From: Hymenobacter puniceus
GTDB taxonomy: Bacteria; Bacteroidota; Bacteroidia; Cytophagales; Hymenobacteraceae
Assembly (NCBI RefSeq): GCF_014333525.1
Contig: NZ_JACSCX010000013.1
Span: forward strand, 1-42,670
DNA: 42,670 nt
Direction: 5' to 3'
The notes under the pieces: generated by a model
What the model was told of the DNA's origin: nothing
The model's input: only the letters and a program-made list of their open reading frames with translations
Database searches by the model: none
Part shown: in pieces, positions 1-8,164 of the stretch
Numbering within the stretch: position 1 is the stretch's first letter
Layout of the letters: each line of letters begins with the position of its first letter
Program-made: the position numbers and the translations under genes

Positions 1-70
1 GGCTTAGCCGGCAACGAAAACGGCCTCCCACACACGTGTGTGGGAGGCCGTTTTCGTTGCCGGCTAAGCC
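1..70. repeat. Perfect 70-bp palindrome at the left edge, terminator-like
   Basis: Bases 1-35 are the exact reverse complement of 36-70, with no loop. The core AAAACGGCCTCCC/GGGAGGCCGTTTT looks like a bidirectional intrinsic terminator. It lies 6 bases past the stop codon of the minus-strand lipoprotein gene, where a terminator is expected. The other terminators in this window have loops of 3-15 nt. The absence of a loop, and the start exactly at base 1, suggest an assembly fold-back. Confidence 0.85.
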
Positions 71-76
71 GCTGCT

Positions 77-616
77 TTATTCAGCAATCGTCAGGCTGAT
101 GTCATCCATGTAGGCAGCATCGGCGGCGGCGGCACGCCACAGGAATACGCGCAGCACCTGCGAGGCGGCAATGTTTTCCGGAAACGTAATTTCCTTGCTT
201 ACCTCCGTCCATTTCTTATACTCCTTTACCTGGTCGGTGAGCGTGATGCCATCACCGAAAATCTCTTTGCTGGTGGCTGGGTCCGTCACCTGCACACCCA
301 GGCGGGCCTGCGACTTGTTGCTGGGCAGATACACCCAGGCGTGCACCTTGATTTTGCGCAGCCGCGAAGGGCTCAGCTTGCCCAGCATGTTGCTGTAGCC
401 AATGCTGAACTCCACGCCGCCGTCTACTTTAGTGGAATGCTTGCCGGAGTGAGCCTGCTCGCGGGTCAGGGCGGGCGTGGCGGGCATCCAGCCGTCTACA
501 CTCTCAAAATCGTTGGCGGTAATCAGCTTGGCCGGGTCAGCAGCAGCAGAATCAGAGCCGGAGCACGCCGAGAGCATCAGGCAGGCCAGGCCCAAAAAAG
601 GGACTAATTTTTTCAT
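77..616 (-). CDS. Surface lipoprotein with a carbohydrate-binding-like beta-sandwich
   Basis: This encodes a 179-residue protein. Residues 1-18 form a lipoprotein signal peptide with lipobox LSAC, so Cys18 should be lipidated and the protein exported to an outer or periplasmic membrane face. Residues 33-178 have the pattern of a galactose-binding-like (CBM4/9-type) jelly roll: NDFES..GW near the start, a HSGKHS motif around residue 57, alternating hydrophobic strands, and a closing YMDDISLTI at the end. I infer the fold from this pattern only, and no ligand can be named. It starts 30 bases downstream of the membrane-protein gene at 647-2047 on the same strand, so the two are probably co-transcribed and end at the palindrome at 1-70. 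Confidence 0.8.
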   Translation of the reverse strand: MKKLVPFLGLACLMLSACSGSDSAAADPAKLITANDFESVDGWMPATPALTREQAHSGKHSTKVDGGVEFSIGYSNMLGKLSPSRLRKIKVHAWVYLPSNKSQARLGVQVTDPATSKEIFGDGITLTDQVKEYKKWTEVSKEITFPENIAASQVLRVFLWRAAAADAAYMDDISLTIAE

Positions 617-646
617 ACTGAAAAAGAGAAACGGAATACGTGAAGA

Positions 647-2047
647 CTAAGAAAGAGGCGGAATCTGAGGACGACGCACCCGGTTTTGCCAATACTGCCG
701 GGCAGCGGGCAGGTAGCCTACCGCTAAGCAAAGCACCGAAAAAGGCAGAACCCAAACAACCCTTGTTTGCAGCCGGCTGAGCACATTGGCCAGGCTGCCC
801 GTTACGCTGGCATTGGCCACCACCGCAATCAGGCACACCAGCAGCCACAGGCGGTGCTGCTCGGTTAGCCGGTTGCGCAGCGCCGTGCCGAGGCCCAGGC
901 ACAGCCCACCCACGGCAAGCAGCAGCGCCAGCTGGTTGCGGGCGTTCAGGTCGGTAAAATCGAGGCGGCTTTGCTGCTGGCGGGCCGAGAGGTACTCGCG
1001 CAGCTCGTGCGGAAAGAACTCCTGCACCTTCCAGAATGGGTTGGTATTGTTGCCGTGCGCCGTGAGGCCGTCGCCGAGTTCCACGCTCACCATCTGGCGC
1101 AGCGTGGCCTGGGCGGCCTCCGAAATCAGCATCGGGTAGTAGCGCGGCGAAGTGAAAACGTCGCGGATAATGGAGCTGTATTCGGCTTGGTGGGCTTCCC
1201 AGCCGCCGGTGCGGTTGGGCAGGCTCTGGCCGTCCCACAGAAAAGTAATGGCATCGTTGGGCAGCTCGTTGCGGTGGCTGCACAAATCCAGGTAAGCATT
1301 CTGGCCGCAGTTCTTCGCCAGATACTTATCCAGCACGCCGCTTTCCACCAGCCGGCCCATCAGAAACATGTAGGAGCTGCGCGACACGGCAAAGCCGCCG
1401 CCGAACGCCCAGTGCAGCCCCGGCAGCACCAGCCAGCCACTCAGCACTACGGCCAGCACCGGCCCCACGCGGCGCCAGGCCAACGCCCTGCTCTGGCGCA
1501 GCACCAGTTTGCCCACGGCCACCAGCCCCGCCACCAGAGAGAAAGTGAGTAGATTGGAGGAGTGCATGATGGTGCTCAAGAGCAGCAACGCCAACAGGCT
1601 AGCACGGCCGCGCCAGGTCAGCTCCGTATCGAAGTAAAGCAGCAGCAGCAGCAGCAGCCCGATTCCGGTGAAAATATCCGGCATCAGTTGGCCGCTAAAC
1701 CAAGCAACGCCAGTGGCCCACACGCTCAGCAGCACCAGCCCCACCCGCACGCCCGGCGCCGAAATGCCTGGCGCCAGCACCCGCACGCTGCGCAGCAGCA
1801 GCGCGGCCAGCAGCGCGCACTGTGCCCCCACTACCAGCCACAGCGAAAACCGCAAACTAAACAGCCGCAGAAACAAGCCGTAGCTGATGGGCCGGTCGCG
1901 CGGCACGTCCAGATAAAAGCCGCTGTTGATGTAAGCACCCGAGTCGGAAGTGACCAGCGGGAAGCCGTTGTAGAGGGCGGCACTCAGCAGAATCAGGACG
2001 GTGCACCCGTACCAGAAAGCTGCTTCAACACGAGAAGTAGGCTGCAT
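647..2047 (-). CDS. Polytopic membrane protein, possible GT-C glycosyltransferase
   Basis: This encodes 466 residues from the ATG at 2047. An in-frame extension up to 2164 exists, but it is basic, cysteine-bearing and lies just before the first membrane helix, so I rejected it. About ten hydrophobic helices are visible. The first helix is followed by an acidic loop, SDSGAYINSGFYLD, like the catalytic-Asp loop of GT-C enzymes, which transfer sugars from polyprenyl-phosphate donors outside the inner membrane. A poly-Leu stretch is encoded by a trinucleotide run at 1638-1658. A family 2 synthase of the polyprenyl-phosphate-sugar type lies close by at 3008-3961, which fits a GT-C role. I do not recognise the exact family, so the function is inference. 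Confidence 0.75.
   Translation of the reverse strand: MQPTSRVEAAFWYGCTVLILLSAALYNGFPLVTSDSGAYINSGFYLDVPRDRPISYGLFLRLFSLRFSLWLVVGAQCALLAALLLRSVRVLAPGISAPGVRVGLVLLSVWATGVAWFSGQLMPDIFTGIGLLLLLLLYFDTELTWRGRASLLALLLLSTIMHSSNLLTFSLVAGLVAVGKLVLRQSRALAWRRVGPVLAVVLSGWLVLPGLHWAFGGGFAVSRSSYMFLMGRLVESGVLDKYLAKNCGQNAYLDLCSHRNELPNDAITFLWDGQSLPNRTGGWEAHQAEYSSIIRDVFTSPRYYPMLISEAAQATLRQMVSVELGDGLTAHGNNTNPFWKVQEFFPHELREYLSARQQQSRLDFTDLNARNQLALLLAVGGLCLGLGTALRNRLTEQHRLWLLVCLIAVVANASVTGSLANVLSRLQTRVVWVLPFSVLCLAVGYLPAARQYWQNRVRRPQIPPLS
1638..1658. repeat. (AGC)7 trinucleotide microsatellite inside a coding region
   Basis: There are seven consecutive AGC units on the plus strand. They are read as CTG codons on the minus strand and encode a poly-Leu part of a membrane helix in the 647-2047 gene. 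Slippage here would change helix length by whole residues and would not shift the frame. Confidence 0.8.
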
Positions 2048-2172
2048 AAAACCACAGAATTCCGGTAAAAGTACAGATTCTGCGCAGTTCCAGGGCCCGA
2101 AAAAACGACGTTTGGCAAACTGCTTTTTCCGGCCGCGGCAACGGCCAGTGCGGTTCCCTGCCAACTCCCCGG

Positions 2173-2180
2173 TATCTTTG
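2173..2180 (+). promoter_or_regulatory. Candidate Bacteroidota -7 element upstream of the methyltransferase
   Basis: TATCTTTG matches the Bacteroidota -7 consensus TAnnTTTG exactly and ends 26 bases before the ATG at 2207. No clear TTTG -33 element is present 19-21 bases upstream, so only half of the promoter is supported. Confidence 0.4.
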
Positions 2181-2206
2181 GTTTTTTACTTGTCTGGGGT
2201 GAGCAC

Positions 2207-2953
2207 ATGGATCTGACGTACGAGCAGAAATATCATCAGCTGGAAGAAGCGCACTGGTGGTTTGCGGGCCGGCGCGACGCGGTGCGCAAGCTGATCCAAA
2301 GCCTGGCCATACCAACGACGGCCGAGGTGCTGGAAATCGGGTGCTCGGGCGGGCCGCTGCAGCAGATCCTGCTGGCCGATGGCTACACGCACCTGACTGG
2401 CATCGACATTAGTGAGAAAGCCATTGCGCTGGCCCACACCCGCGGCCTGGCCAACGTGTCGGTGATGGATGGCGCCCAGCTGGCTTTTGCTGATAACTCG
2501 TTTGATCTGCTGCTGGCTTCTGATGTGTTGGAGCACATCGAGGAAGAAGCCCAAGCCGTGCGCGAATGGTGCCGGGTGCTGCGGCCCGGCGGGCGCATGA
2601 TTGTGTTTGTGCCGGCTTTTCAGATGCTCTGGACCCGCCACGACGAAGTGAACCACCATTTCCGGCGCTACACCGGCACGCACCTGCGCCAGGTGCTGCA
2701 GCAGGCCGGCCTGCAGCTGGAGCGCACATCGTACTGGAACTCAACGCTGTTTTTCCCGACCACGGCCGTGCGGCTGCTGCAGCGCCTACTGGTCCGGTCC
2801 CGCTCCGACATTCCGTATACCGGCGACCTGAAACAGCTGCCGCCCTGGCTGAACGGGCTGCTCAGCCGGCTGCTCAAAACTGAAAACACTATTTTACAGC
2901 ATCTGCCGCTGCCGGTAGGCGTCAGTGTGTTCGCCATTGCCCGCAAGCCCTAG
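2207..2953 (+). CDS. Class I SAM-dependent methyltransferase
   Basis: This encodes 248 residues with a Methyltransf_11-type Rossmann core. Motif I VLEIGCSGG is at residues 41-49, the acidic end of strand 2 is GIDIS near 65-69, and the motif at 98-111 is SFDLLLASDVLEHI. The post-core segment VLRPGGRMIVFVPA is near 124-137. The N-terminal HWWFAGRR (16-23) and the later HHFRRYT (150-156) are hallmarks of a methyltransferase subgroup often found beside glycosyltransferases. The substrate cannot be read from sequence; lipid-linked glycan or quinone-like substrates are possible. The family 2 glycosyltransferase at 3008 follows on the same strand after 54 bases, so the two probably form an operon. 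Confidence 0.88.
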   Translation: MDLTYEQKYHQLEEAHWWFAGRRDAVRKLIQSLAIPTTAEVLEIGCSGGPLQQILLADGYTHLTGIDISEKAIALAHTRGLANVSVMDGAQLAFADNSFDLLLASDVLEHIEEEAQAVREWCRVLRPGGRMIVFVPAFQMLWTRHDEVNHHFRRYTGTHLRQVLQQAGLQLERTSYWNSTLFFPTTAVRLLQRLLVRSRSDIPYTGDLKQLPPWLNGLLSRLLKTENTILQHLPLPVGVSVFAIARKP

Positions 2954-3007
2954 CCCCCGGCTTAGCAAACCGGCCTGATTTCCTTTCCCCACCCTCCCCT
3001 GCTTCCC

Positions 3008-3961
3008 GTGGATCTGTCCGTCATCATCCCCATCTACAACGAAGAAACCAACATCCCGACGCTCTACGACCGGCTGCGCGGGGTGCTGGACCCGATGGGA
3101 CTGCGCTACGAATTCATCTTCGTCAACGACGGCTCGCGCGACAAGTCGTTGCAGTTGGTGCAGACGCTGGCGTTGCGCGATGAGCGGGTGCGGTTCATTG
3201 ACTTCAGCCGCAACTTCGGGCACCAGATTGCCGTGACGGCCGGCCTGGACCTAGCCGCCGGCGAGGCCGTGGTCATTATCGACGCCGACCTACAGGACCC
3301 GCCTGAGCTGATTGTACCACTCTACCAGAAGCTGCACGAAGGCTACGAGGTGGTGTATGCCAAGCGCCGCTCCCGGCAGGGCGAAAGCGCCGCCAAGAAG
3401 CTCACGGCCAAGCTGTTTTACCGGATTCTGGCCAGCATCACCAACATTTCTATTCCGGTAGATACCGGCGACTTCCGCATCATTTCGCGCAAGGTGGTGG
3501 ATGCGCTTAAGCAGATGCCAGAGCAGAACAAGTTTATCCGGGGTCAGATATCCTGGATTGGCTACCGCCAGACCTACATCGAGTACGACCGGGCCGAGCG
3601 GGCCGGCGGCGAAACCGGCTACACCTACCGCAAAATGATCCGGCTGGCGCTGGACGGCATCACCGGCTTCTCCGACGCGCCGCTCAAAGCCGCTACTATT
3701 GGGGGGTTCATCGTATCGGGTGTGGCCTTTTTGGTAATGCTCTACACGCTGTATGCGCGCTTCGTGAGCGAGGATTACGAGCCGGGTTGGGCCTCCCTAA
3801 TGGTGAGCATCCTGTTTCTGGGCGGCGTGCAGCTCATTGCGGTGGGCATCATCGGCGAGTACATTGCGCGCCTCTCGGCCAACGTGCGCCAGCGCCCACT
3901 TTACATCATCTCCGACACCAACATCACCCACGCGCCCCAGACTGATAAGCAGTTGCGGTAG
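3008..3961 (+). CDS. Family 2 glycosyltransferase, GtrB/DPM1-like polyprenyl-phosphate sugar synthase
   Basis: This encodes 317 residues starting at a GTG; the family's usual N-terminus, VIIPIYNEE, begins at residue 5. The GT-A core carries DGSRDKS (41-47), the metal-binding DAD at 92-94 and the family signature QDPPE at 96-100. Two C-terminal membrane helices (about 229-250 and 263-286) give the GtrB/DPM1-like topology. Such enzymes transfer a sugar from UDP or GDP to undecaprenyl phosphate on the cytoplasmic face of the inner membrane. The product would feed GT-C transferases, and candidates for these flank the gene on both sides. The sugar identity is not visible. It is probably co-transcribed with the methyltransferase upstream. 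Confidence 0.9.
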   Translation: MDLSVIIPIYNEETNIPTLYDRLRGVLDPMGLRYEFIFVNDGSRDKSLQLVQTLALRDERVRFIDFSRNFGHQIAVTAGLDLAAGEAVVIIDADLQDPPELIVPLYQKLHEGYEVVYAKRRSRQGESAAKKLTAKLFYRILASITNISIPVDTGDFRIISRKVVDALKQMPEQNKFIRGQISWIGYRQTYIEYDRAERAGGETGYTYRKMIRLALDGITGFSDAPLKAATIGGFIVSGVAFLVMLYTLYARFVSEDYEPGWASLMVSILFLGGVQLIAVGIIGEYIARLSANVRQRPLYIISDTNITHAPQTDKQLR

Positions 3962-3984
3962 AGCAGAGTAGGGAAAATACAGAC

Positions 3985-4125
3985 CGTCATGCTGAGCGAA
4001 GCCGAAGCATCTCTACCGCTTCGTTGCAGTAGCATTACCATCGTCGGCACGCGAGATTCCTCGCGCTAGTCGGAACAACGTGCCAACGAAGTGAGAGAGA
4101 TGCTTCGGTTTCGCTCAGCATGACG
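3985..4125. repeat. REP/MITE-like inverted repeat, GTCATGC family, copy 1
   Basis: The arms at 3985-4014 and 4096-4125 are 30 bases long and match as inverted repeats at 29 of 30 positions (core CGTCATGCTGAGCGAAGCC). They surround an 81-base centre that holds further partial complementarity. The element lies between the converging genes ending at 3961 and 4132. Related copies are at 28420-28505, 33736-33838, 34872-34965 and 36052-36124. Confidence 0.88.
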
Positions 4126-4131
4126 GGCTTT

Positions 4132-5886
4132 TTACTTCTTCCGCGGTGCCAGCACTACATAACCGTCCGTGAAGCGCTGCTCGGCGTAGTCCGGGAAGAT
4201 GGCGCGCAGGTAACGGTGAGCGGGGCCGTCGCGCCAAGCGGGGCTGACGAGCACGGCGGCAGGCTTATAGTGCTGGCGGAAACGGGTGGCGCCGGTGGCG
4301 GAAGGCAGAGTGAATATGGTATCGGCGGAGGCGCGCTGCAGCGCCAGCAGCGTGTGCACCACGGTATCGGCCTCGAAGCGGGTAAACTGCTCGGCCTCGA
4401 CGCGGGAAATGTAGGCGGAGGGCAGCTTCTTACGGTAATAAGGTTGATGCAGAAAGCTGCGCAACTCCACTTTACCAAGCTGGCGGTAGCCATCCACCAA
4501 GCCAAACGGCACCGTAAACAGTGCCTCGCCGGGCAGCGCGGCCACCGCCCGGTAGGCCGCCGGCATCCTTCTGGACGAATCCAGCGGCGGCGGCACAGGC
4601 CAGAACTCGAACAGCACCACCAGCACCAAAGCACCACTCAGCAGGCCGCGCAGCATCGGGCGCCGGGAGTTTTGCCAGGCGGCTTCCAGCGCCCCGAAGC
4701 CCACAATGGGCAGCAGCAGCGTCACCATCAGCACCCAGCGCGTGGGGCAGCGGATGTTGTTGAAGAACGGGATGAAGTGCAGCAAGCCATTGGGCAGGTT
4801 GAACTTGACATGCCCCAGCACCCGCAGCGCCGGCAGCGTGAGCAGCACAAAGAACAACAGCACCCACGCCAGCGGCCGGCCCTGGTGGTCGTGGTGGCGC
4901 ACCGAGGCCGGCCGGCGCGGCCACAGCGCCGCCACCGCGCACACCAGCGGCACCGCGTATCCCAGAAACATGACGTTTTCCACGGAGCCCGGCATGTTAA
5001 ACACCTTTGAGTTGTGGTAGAGTTGTTGGGCCCAGTCGAAGCTCAGCCAGCGGCTGTTTTCGGCTGGCATAAAGAAGCCAGCCAGGTCGCCGCCCCACCA
5101 GAAACCAGCATTGTCGGGCACGTCGCGCAGGCGCATCAGCCGGATAACGAAGTGACTGACGAGCAGCACGGCCGCCAGTAGCAGCCAGGGGCGACGGTGG
5201 CGCCAGTTGATGTGACCCAGCTTCAGCCAGAACCAAGCGGCATAGGCCAACGAGAAGTAGAGCAGCGCAAACAGCACGTAGTAGTCGCTCAGCAGCGTGA
5301 TGACACCCAGCACGAAGCAGGCCATCACAGCTTTCCAGCTGCGCACTTGGGGCCAGAAACGTCCCGGCTCAAACCAGAAGGCGTTCAGAAAAGCTAATAG
5401 GTAGAAGGGCACGGTGGCCGTAAGCACCAGATCAAAATGATACGGCAGCCGCACGGTTTTGTAAGGCGAAAACGCGAAGAACAGCCCTGCCAGCCACGCC
5501 AGCGCCGGATGCCGCAGCCAGCGCCGCGCCAGCAGCCACGCCCCCGCTCCCGACAGCGCATACTCGGCGGCCAGCGTGAGATTGAGGGCCAGCATTTCGT
5601 TGCCGATCAGCACGTTGACCATGCCCACCACCGGAATGTAGGTGTGCAGCCACAGCCCCGCCCCCTCGGGGTAGAGCAGCCAGGTGGAGTAGAACGGGTT
5701 GTGGCCGGCCAGTGCTTCCTCGCGGAAATGCCACACGTTCCAAAGCTGCATGTAGCCATCCTGGTCGGCAAAGGCGGGGAAGGCGGTGCGCAGGTGCGCG
5801 GCCAGCGGCCAGGTCCAGGCCACGAATACAGCCAGATAGGAAGCCACTATCAGCGCCAGCCGCCAGCCGGTATTTGCGTTAGGCAT
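4132..5886 (-). CDS. Polytopic membrane protein, probable GT-C-type glycosyltransferase
   Basis: This encodes 584 residues from the ATG at 5886. The frame stays open to 7029, but that part is antisense to the aldehyde dehydrogenase and is not believed. After the first helix the loop ADQDGYMQLWNVWHF carries a D-x-D like the catalytic acidic pair of GT-C enzymes. It is followed by NPFYSTWLLYPEGAGLWLHT, a segment typical of a large family of uncharacterised GT-C-like membrane proteins. About eleven hydrophobic helices follow. The last 150 or so residues form a soluble domain containing ALPGEALFTVPFG. The gene converges on the GtrB-like synthase across the repeat at 3985-4125. Specific donor and acceptor are unknown. 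Confidence 0.8.
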   Translation of the reverse strand: MPNANTGWRLALIVASYLAVFVAWTWPLAAHLRTAFPAFADQDGYMQLWNVWHFREEALAGHNPFYSTWLLYPEGAGLWLHTYIPVVGMVNVLIGNEMLALNLTLAAEYALSGAGAWLLARRWLRHPALAWLAGLFFAFSPYKTVRLPYHFDLVLTATVPFYLLAFLNAFWFEPGRFWPQVRSWKAVMACFVLGVITLLSDYYVLFALLYFSLAYAAWFWLKLGHINWRHRRPWLLLAAVLLVSHFVIRLMRLRDVPDNAGFWWGGDLAGFFMPAENSRWLSFDWAQQLYHNSKVFNMPGSVENVMFLGYAVPLVCAVAALWPRRPASVRHHDHQGRPLAWVLLFFVLLTLPALRVLGHVKFNLPNGLLHFIPFFNNIRCPTRWVLMVTLLLPIVGFGALEAAWQNSRRPMLRGLLSGALVLVVLFEFWPVPPPLDSSRRMPAAYRAVAALPGEALFTVPFGLVDGYRQLGKVELRSFLHQPYYRKKLPSAYISRVEAEQFTRFEADTVVHTLLALQRASADTIFTLPSATGATRFRQHYKPAAVLVSPAWRDGPAHRYLRAIFPDYAEQRFTDGYVVLAPRKK

Positions 5887-5940
5887 ACAGATGCAGAAAT
5901 CAGCAGAAAAAGAGAGCCGGCTAACCCGCAGCCGGGGCGG

Positions 5941-5948
5941 CAAAGGTA
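5941..5948 (-). promoter_or_regulatory. Candidate -7 element for the GT-C-like gene
   Basis: On the minus strand this reads TACCTTTG, an exact match to TAnnTTTG, 54 bases before the ATG at 5886. No convincing -33 TTTG is seen. A weaker plus-strand TACCTTTT at 5968-5975 could serve the divergent dehydrogenase gene. Confidence 0.35.
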
Positions 5949-6006
5949 GCCGTTGCCCGCTAAGTCGTACCTTTTCGCACGTTCCTGCCGCTCTATCTGC
6001 TTTGCT

Positions 6007-7449
6007 ATGCTCCACCTCCAGAACTACCTCAACGGCCAGCTGATGCCGCCCGCCGCCGGCCGCTACCTGCCCAACATCGAGCCCGCCACCGGCCAGGTGT
6101 TCAGCTACATTCCGGATTCCGATGCCGAAGACGTGGCCCGCGCCACCGCTGCCGCCGAGGCCGCCCTGCCCGCCTGGCGCCGCCTGCCAGCCGAAGACCG
6201 GGGCCGGCTGCTGGTGCGGATTTCGGAGTTGATTGAGCGCGACCTGGAGCGCCTGGCCCAGGCCGAAAGCCAGGACAACGGTAAGCCCGTGAGTTTGGCC
6301 CGCACCGTGGACATCCCGCGCGCCGCCAGCAACTTCGCCTTTTTCGGGACGGCCGCCCAGCACTTTGCTTCCGAAACTCACTTTCAGGAAGGCGTGGCGC
6401 TGAACTACACAGTGCGGCATCCGCTGGGCGTGGTCGGTTGCATTTCGCCCTGGAACCTGCCGCTGTATTTGTTTACCTGGAAGATTGCTCCTGCCCTGGC
6501 GGCGGGCTGCACGGTGGTGGCTAAGCCCTCGGAAATCACGCCTTACACCGCCTTTCTGCTGAGTGAGCTGTGCATGGAAGCCGGGCTGCCAGCGGGCGTG
6601 CTCAACATTGTACACGGCACCGGGCCGGGCGCGGGCCAGCCCATCATCGAGCATCCGGGCATCAAGGGCATCAGCTTCACGGGCGGCACCAAAACCGGCG
6701 AGCAGATAGCTCGCACCGCCGCCCCCATGTTCAAGAAACTCTCGCTGGAGCTGGGCGGCAAAAACCCCAATATCATCTTCGCCGACTGCGACCTGGCCGA
6801 GGCCGTGCGCACCAGCCTTCGCAGCAGCTTCGCCAACCAAGGCCAGATTTGCCTGTGCGGCTCGCGCATTTTCGTGGAGCGCAGCATCTACGAGCAGTTC
6901 AAGGCTGATTTTCTGGCGGGCGTGGCGGGCCTGACCGTAGCCGATCCGCAGCTGGAAACCAGCCGCCAGGGCGCGTTGGTGAGTGAGGCGCACCTGCAGA
7001 AAGTACTCGGCTACATTGCGCTGGCCCATGAGGAAGGTGGCACGCTGCTGGCCGGTGGGCAGCGCGTGCAGCTGGATGGCCGCTGCGCCGAGGGCTACTT
7101 CCTGCAGCCCACCGTGTTCGAGGGCCTAGCCCCCGACTGCCGCGTCAACCGCGAGGAAATCTTCGGCCCCGTCGTCACGCTCACGCCTTTCGACACTGAG
7201 GAGGAGGTGCTAACCTGGGCCAATGGCACCGACTACGGCCTGGCCGCCACCATCTGGACCCGCGACCTGAACCGCGCGCACCGCGTGGCGCACCAGCTGC
7301 ACAGTGGCATCGTCTGGATCAACACCTGGCTGCACCGCGACCTGCGCACGCCGTTCGGCGGCATGAAGAACTCAGGGGTTGGGCGTGAAGGCGGGCTGGA
7401 GGCGCTACGCTTCTTTACGGAAGCGCAAAGCGTGACCGTGAAGCTGTAA
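6007..7449 (+). CDS. NAD-dependent aldehyde dehydrogenase, ALDH8 / aminomuconate-semialdehyde type
   Basis: This encodes 480 residues from the ATG at 6007, where the family's N-terminus (LQNYLNGQ) begins; 18 further codons upstream look non-homologous. Catalytic features are complete: Asn150 in SPWN, Lys173 in AKPSE, general base Glu248 in LELGGKNP and nucleophile Cys282 in NQGQICLCGSR. The ICLCGSR context resembles ALDH8A1 and bacterial 2-aminomuconic/2-hydroxymuconic semialdehyde dehydrogenases. These oxidise a semialdehyde with NAD in tryptophan-kynurenine or aromatic degradation. No other kynurenine-pathway gene is in the window, so the substrate is inference. The gene ends at an inverted repeat shared with the converging Uma2 gene. 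Confidence 0.9.
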   Translation: MLHLQNYLNGQLMPPAAGRYLPNIEPATGQVFSYIPDSDAEDVARATAAAEAALPAWRRLPAEDRGRLLVRISELIERDLERLAQAESQDNGKPVSLARTVDIPRAASNFAFFGTAAQHFASETHFQEGVALNYTVRHPLGVVGCISPWNLPLYLFTWKIAPALAAGCTVVAKPSEITPYTAFLLSELCMEAGLPAGVLNIVHGTGPGAGQPIIEHPGIKGISFTGGTKTGEQIARTAAPMFKKLSLELGGKNPNIIFADCDLAEAVRTSLRSSFANQGQICLCGSRIFVERSIYEQFKADFLAGVAGLTVADPQLETSRQGALVSEAHLQKVLGYIALAHEEGGTLLAGGQRVQLDGRCAEGYFLQPTVFEGLAPDCRVNREEIFGPVVTLTPFDTEEEVLTWANGTDYGLAATIWTRDLNRAHRVAHQLHSGIVWINTWLHRDLRTPFGGMKNSGVGREGGLEALRFFTEAQSVTVKL

Positions 7450-7455
7450 ACTGGC

Positions 7456-7536
7456 TGTCATTCCGAGCAGAGCGAGGAATCTGGGTGAATTTATTGAACG
7501 GATTTACTCAGATTCCTCGCTTTGCTCGGAATGACA
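7456..7536. repeat. Inverted repeat, GTCATTCC family, copy 1; likely also a bidirectional terminator
   Basis: The arms at 7456-7483 and 7509-7536 are 28 bases long and match at 27 positions (core GTCATTCCGAGCAGAGCGAG), with a 25-base AT-rich centre. The element exactly fills the gap between the converging genes ending at 7449 and 7539. The second copy is at 32709-32802. Confidence 0.88.
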
Positions 7537-7538
7537 CA

Positions 7539-8117
7539 CTACAGTTCTACGCCGGTATACAAATCCGTCAGCGGGACGCGGCAGGTGATGCTATCCAGTT
7601 CCAGTATGGTGGTACGGTCGGAGGTTTCGGTGAGAATCCAGCGGCCCAGCTCGTCGCGGGTGTGCAGTTCGGCGTGGATGGTTTGAGAATCCAGGAGCAG
7701 GTATTGGCGGAGGCTGGGAATCTGGCGGTACAGGAAAAACTTGTCACCCCGGTCGTTGCTTTTGGTGGAAGCCGACAGCACTTCGACCAGCAAGGTCGGG
7801 TTCAGCAGCGTGTCGGGCTTCATCTTGTCCTGGAACTCCCGCGGGCCACACACAACCGTCAGATCCGGGTAGACGAACGTGGTTTCACTGAGTACCTGCA
7901 CCCGCTGGTCGCTGCCAACCACGGTGCACGATTTACCCTTTAGCTGTAGGTACAATTCAGCACCCAGGTTCATGCATATCTGGTTGTGAGCGAAGCTGGC
8001 ACCTGACATGGCGCGGATATCCCCGTTCCAGTATTCGTGCTTGTGTTCAGCTTTGCGCTCCGCTTCCAGGTATTCTTCGGGCGAAACGTGGGTGAGTGGC
8101 GAGGCAGGAAGTCCCAT
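7539..8117 (-). CDS. Uma2-family (DUF820) putative endonuclease-fold protein
   Basis: This encodes 192 residues. The Uma2 pattern is clear: an N-terminal EEYLEAER and HEYWNGDI (residues 27-34), then HNQICMNLGAEL around 44-55. The PD-(D/E)XK-type core follows, with PD in VYPDLTV (Asp85) and Glu112 in LLVEVLSAST, and then a YRQIPSLRQYLLLDS segment. The fold is that of restriction-like nucleases. Members are very numerous, especially in cyanobacteria, and their role is unknown; some are suspected to be mobile. The gene lies alone between convergent and co-directional neighbours. Function beyond the fold is not claimed. Confidence 0.88.
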   Translation of the reverse strand: MGLPASPLTHVSPEEYLEAERKAEHKHEYWNGDIRAMSGASFAHNQICMNLGAELYLQLKGKSCTVVGSDQRVQVLSETTFVYPDLTVVCGPREFQDKMKPDTLLNPTLLVEVLSASTKSNDRGDKFFLYRQIPSLRQYLLLDSQTIHAELHTRDELGRWILTETSDRTTILELDSITCRVPLTDLYTGVEL

Positions 8118-8164
8118 AAGTCAGCAGATTAGGTGGCTGCAAGATACTGCTTGCGCAACATCGG

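Noticed and set aside
1638..1658. Phase variation by the (AGC)7 tract
   Set aside because: The unit is three bases and lies within the frame, so slippage cannot switch the gene on or off; only poly-Leu length would vary.
4132..7029. A 965-residue continuous frame on the minus strand
   Set aside because: The N-terminal 381 residues are antisense to the well-supported aldehyde dehydrogenase and have no recognisable sequence. The real membrane protein starts at the ATG at 5886.
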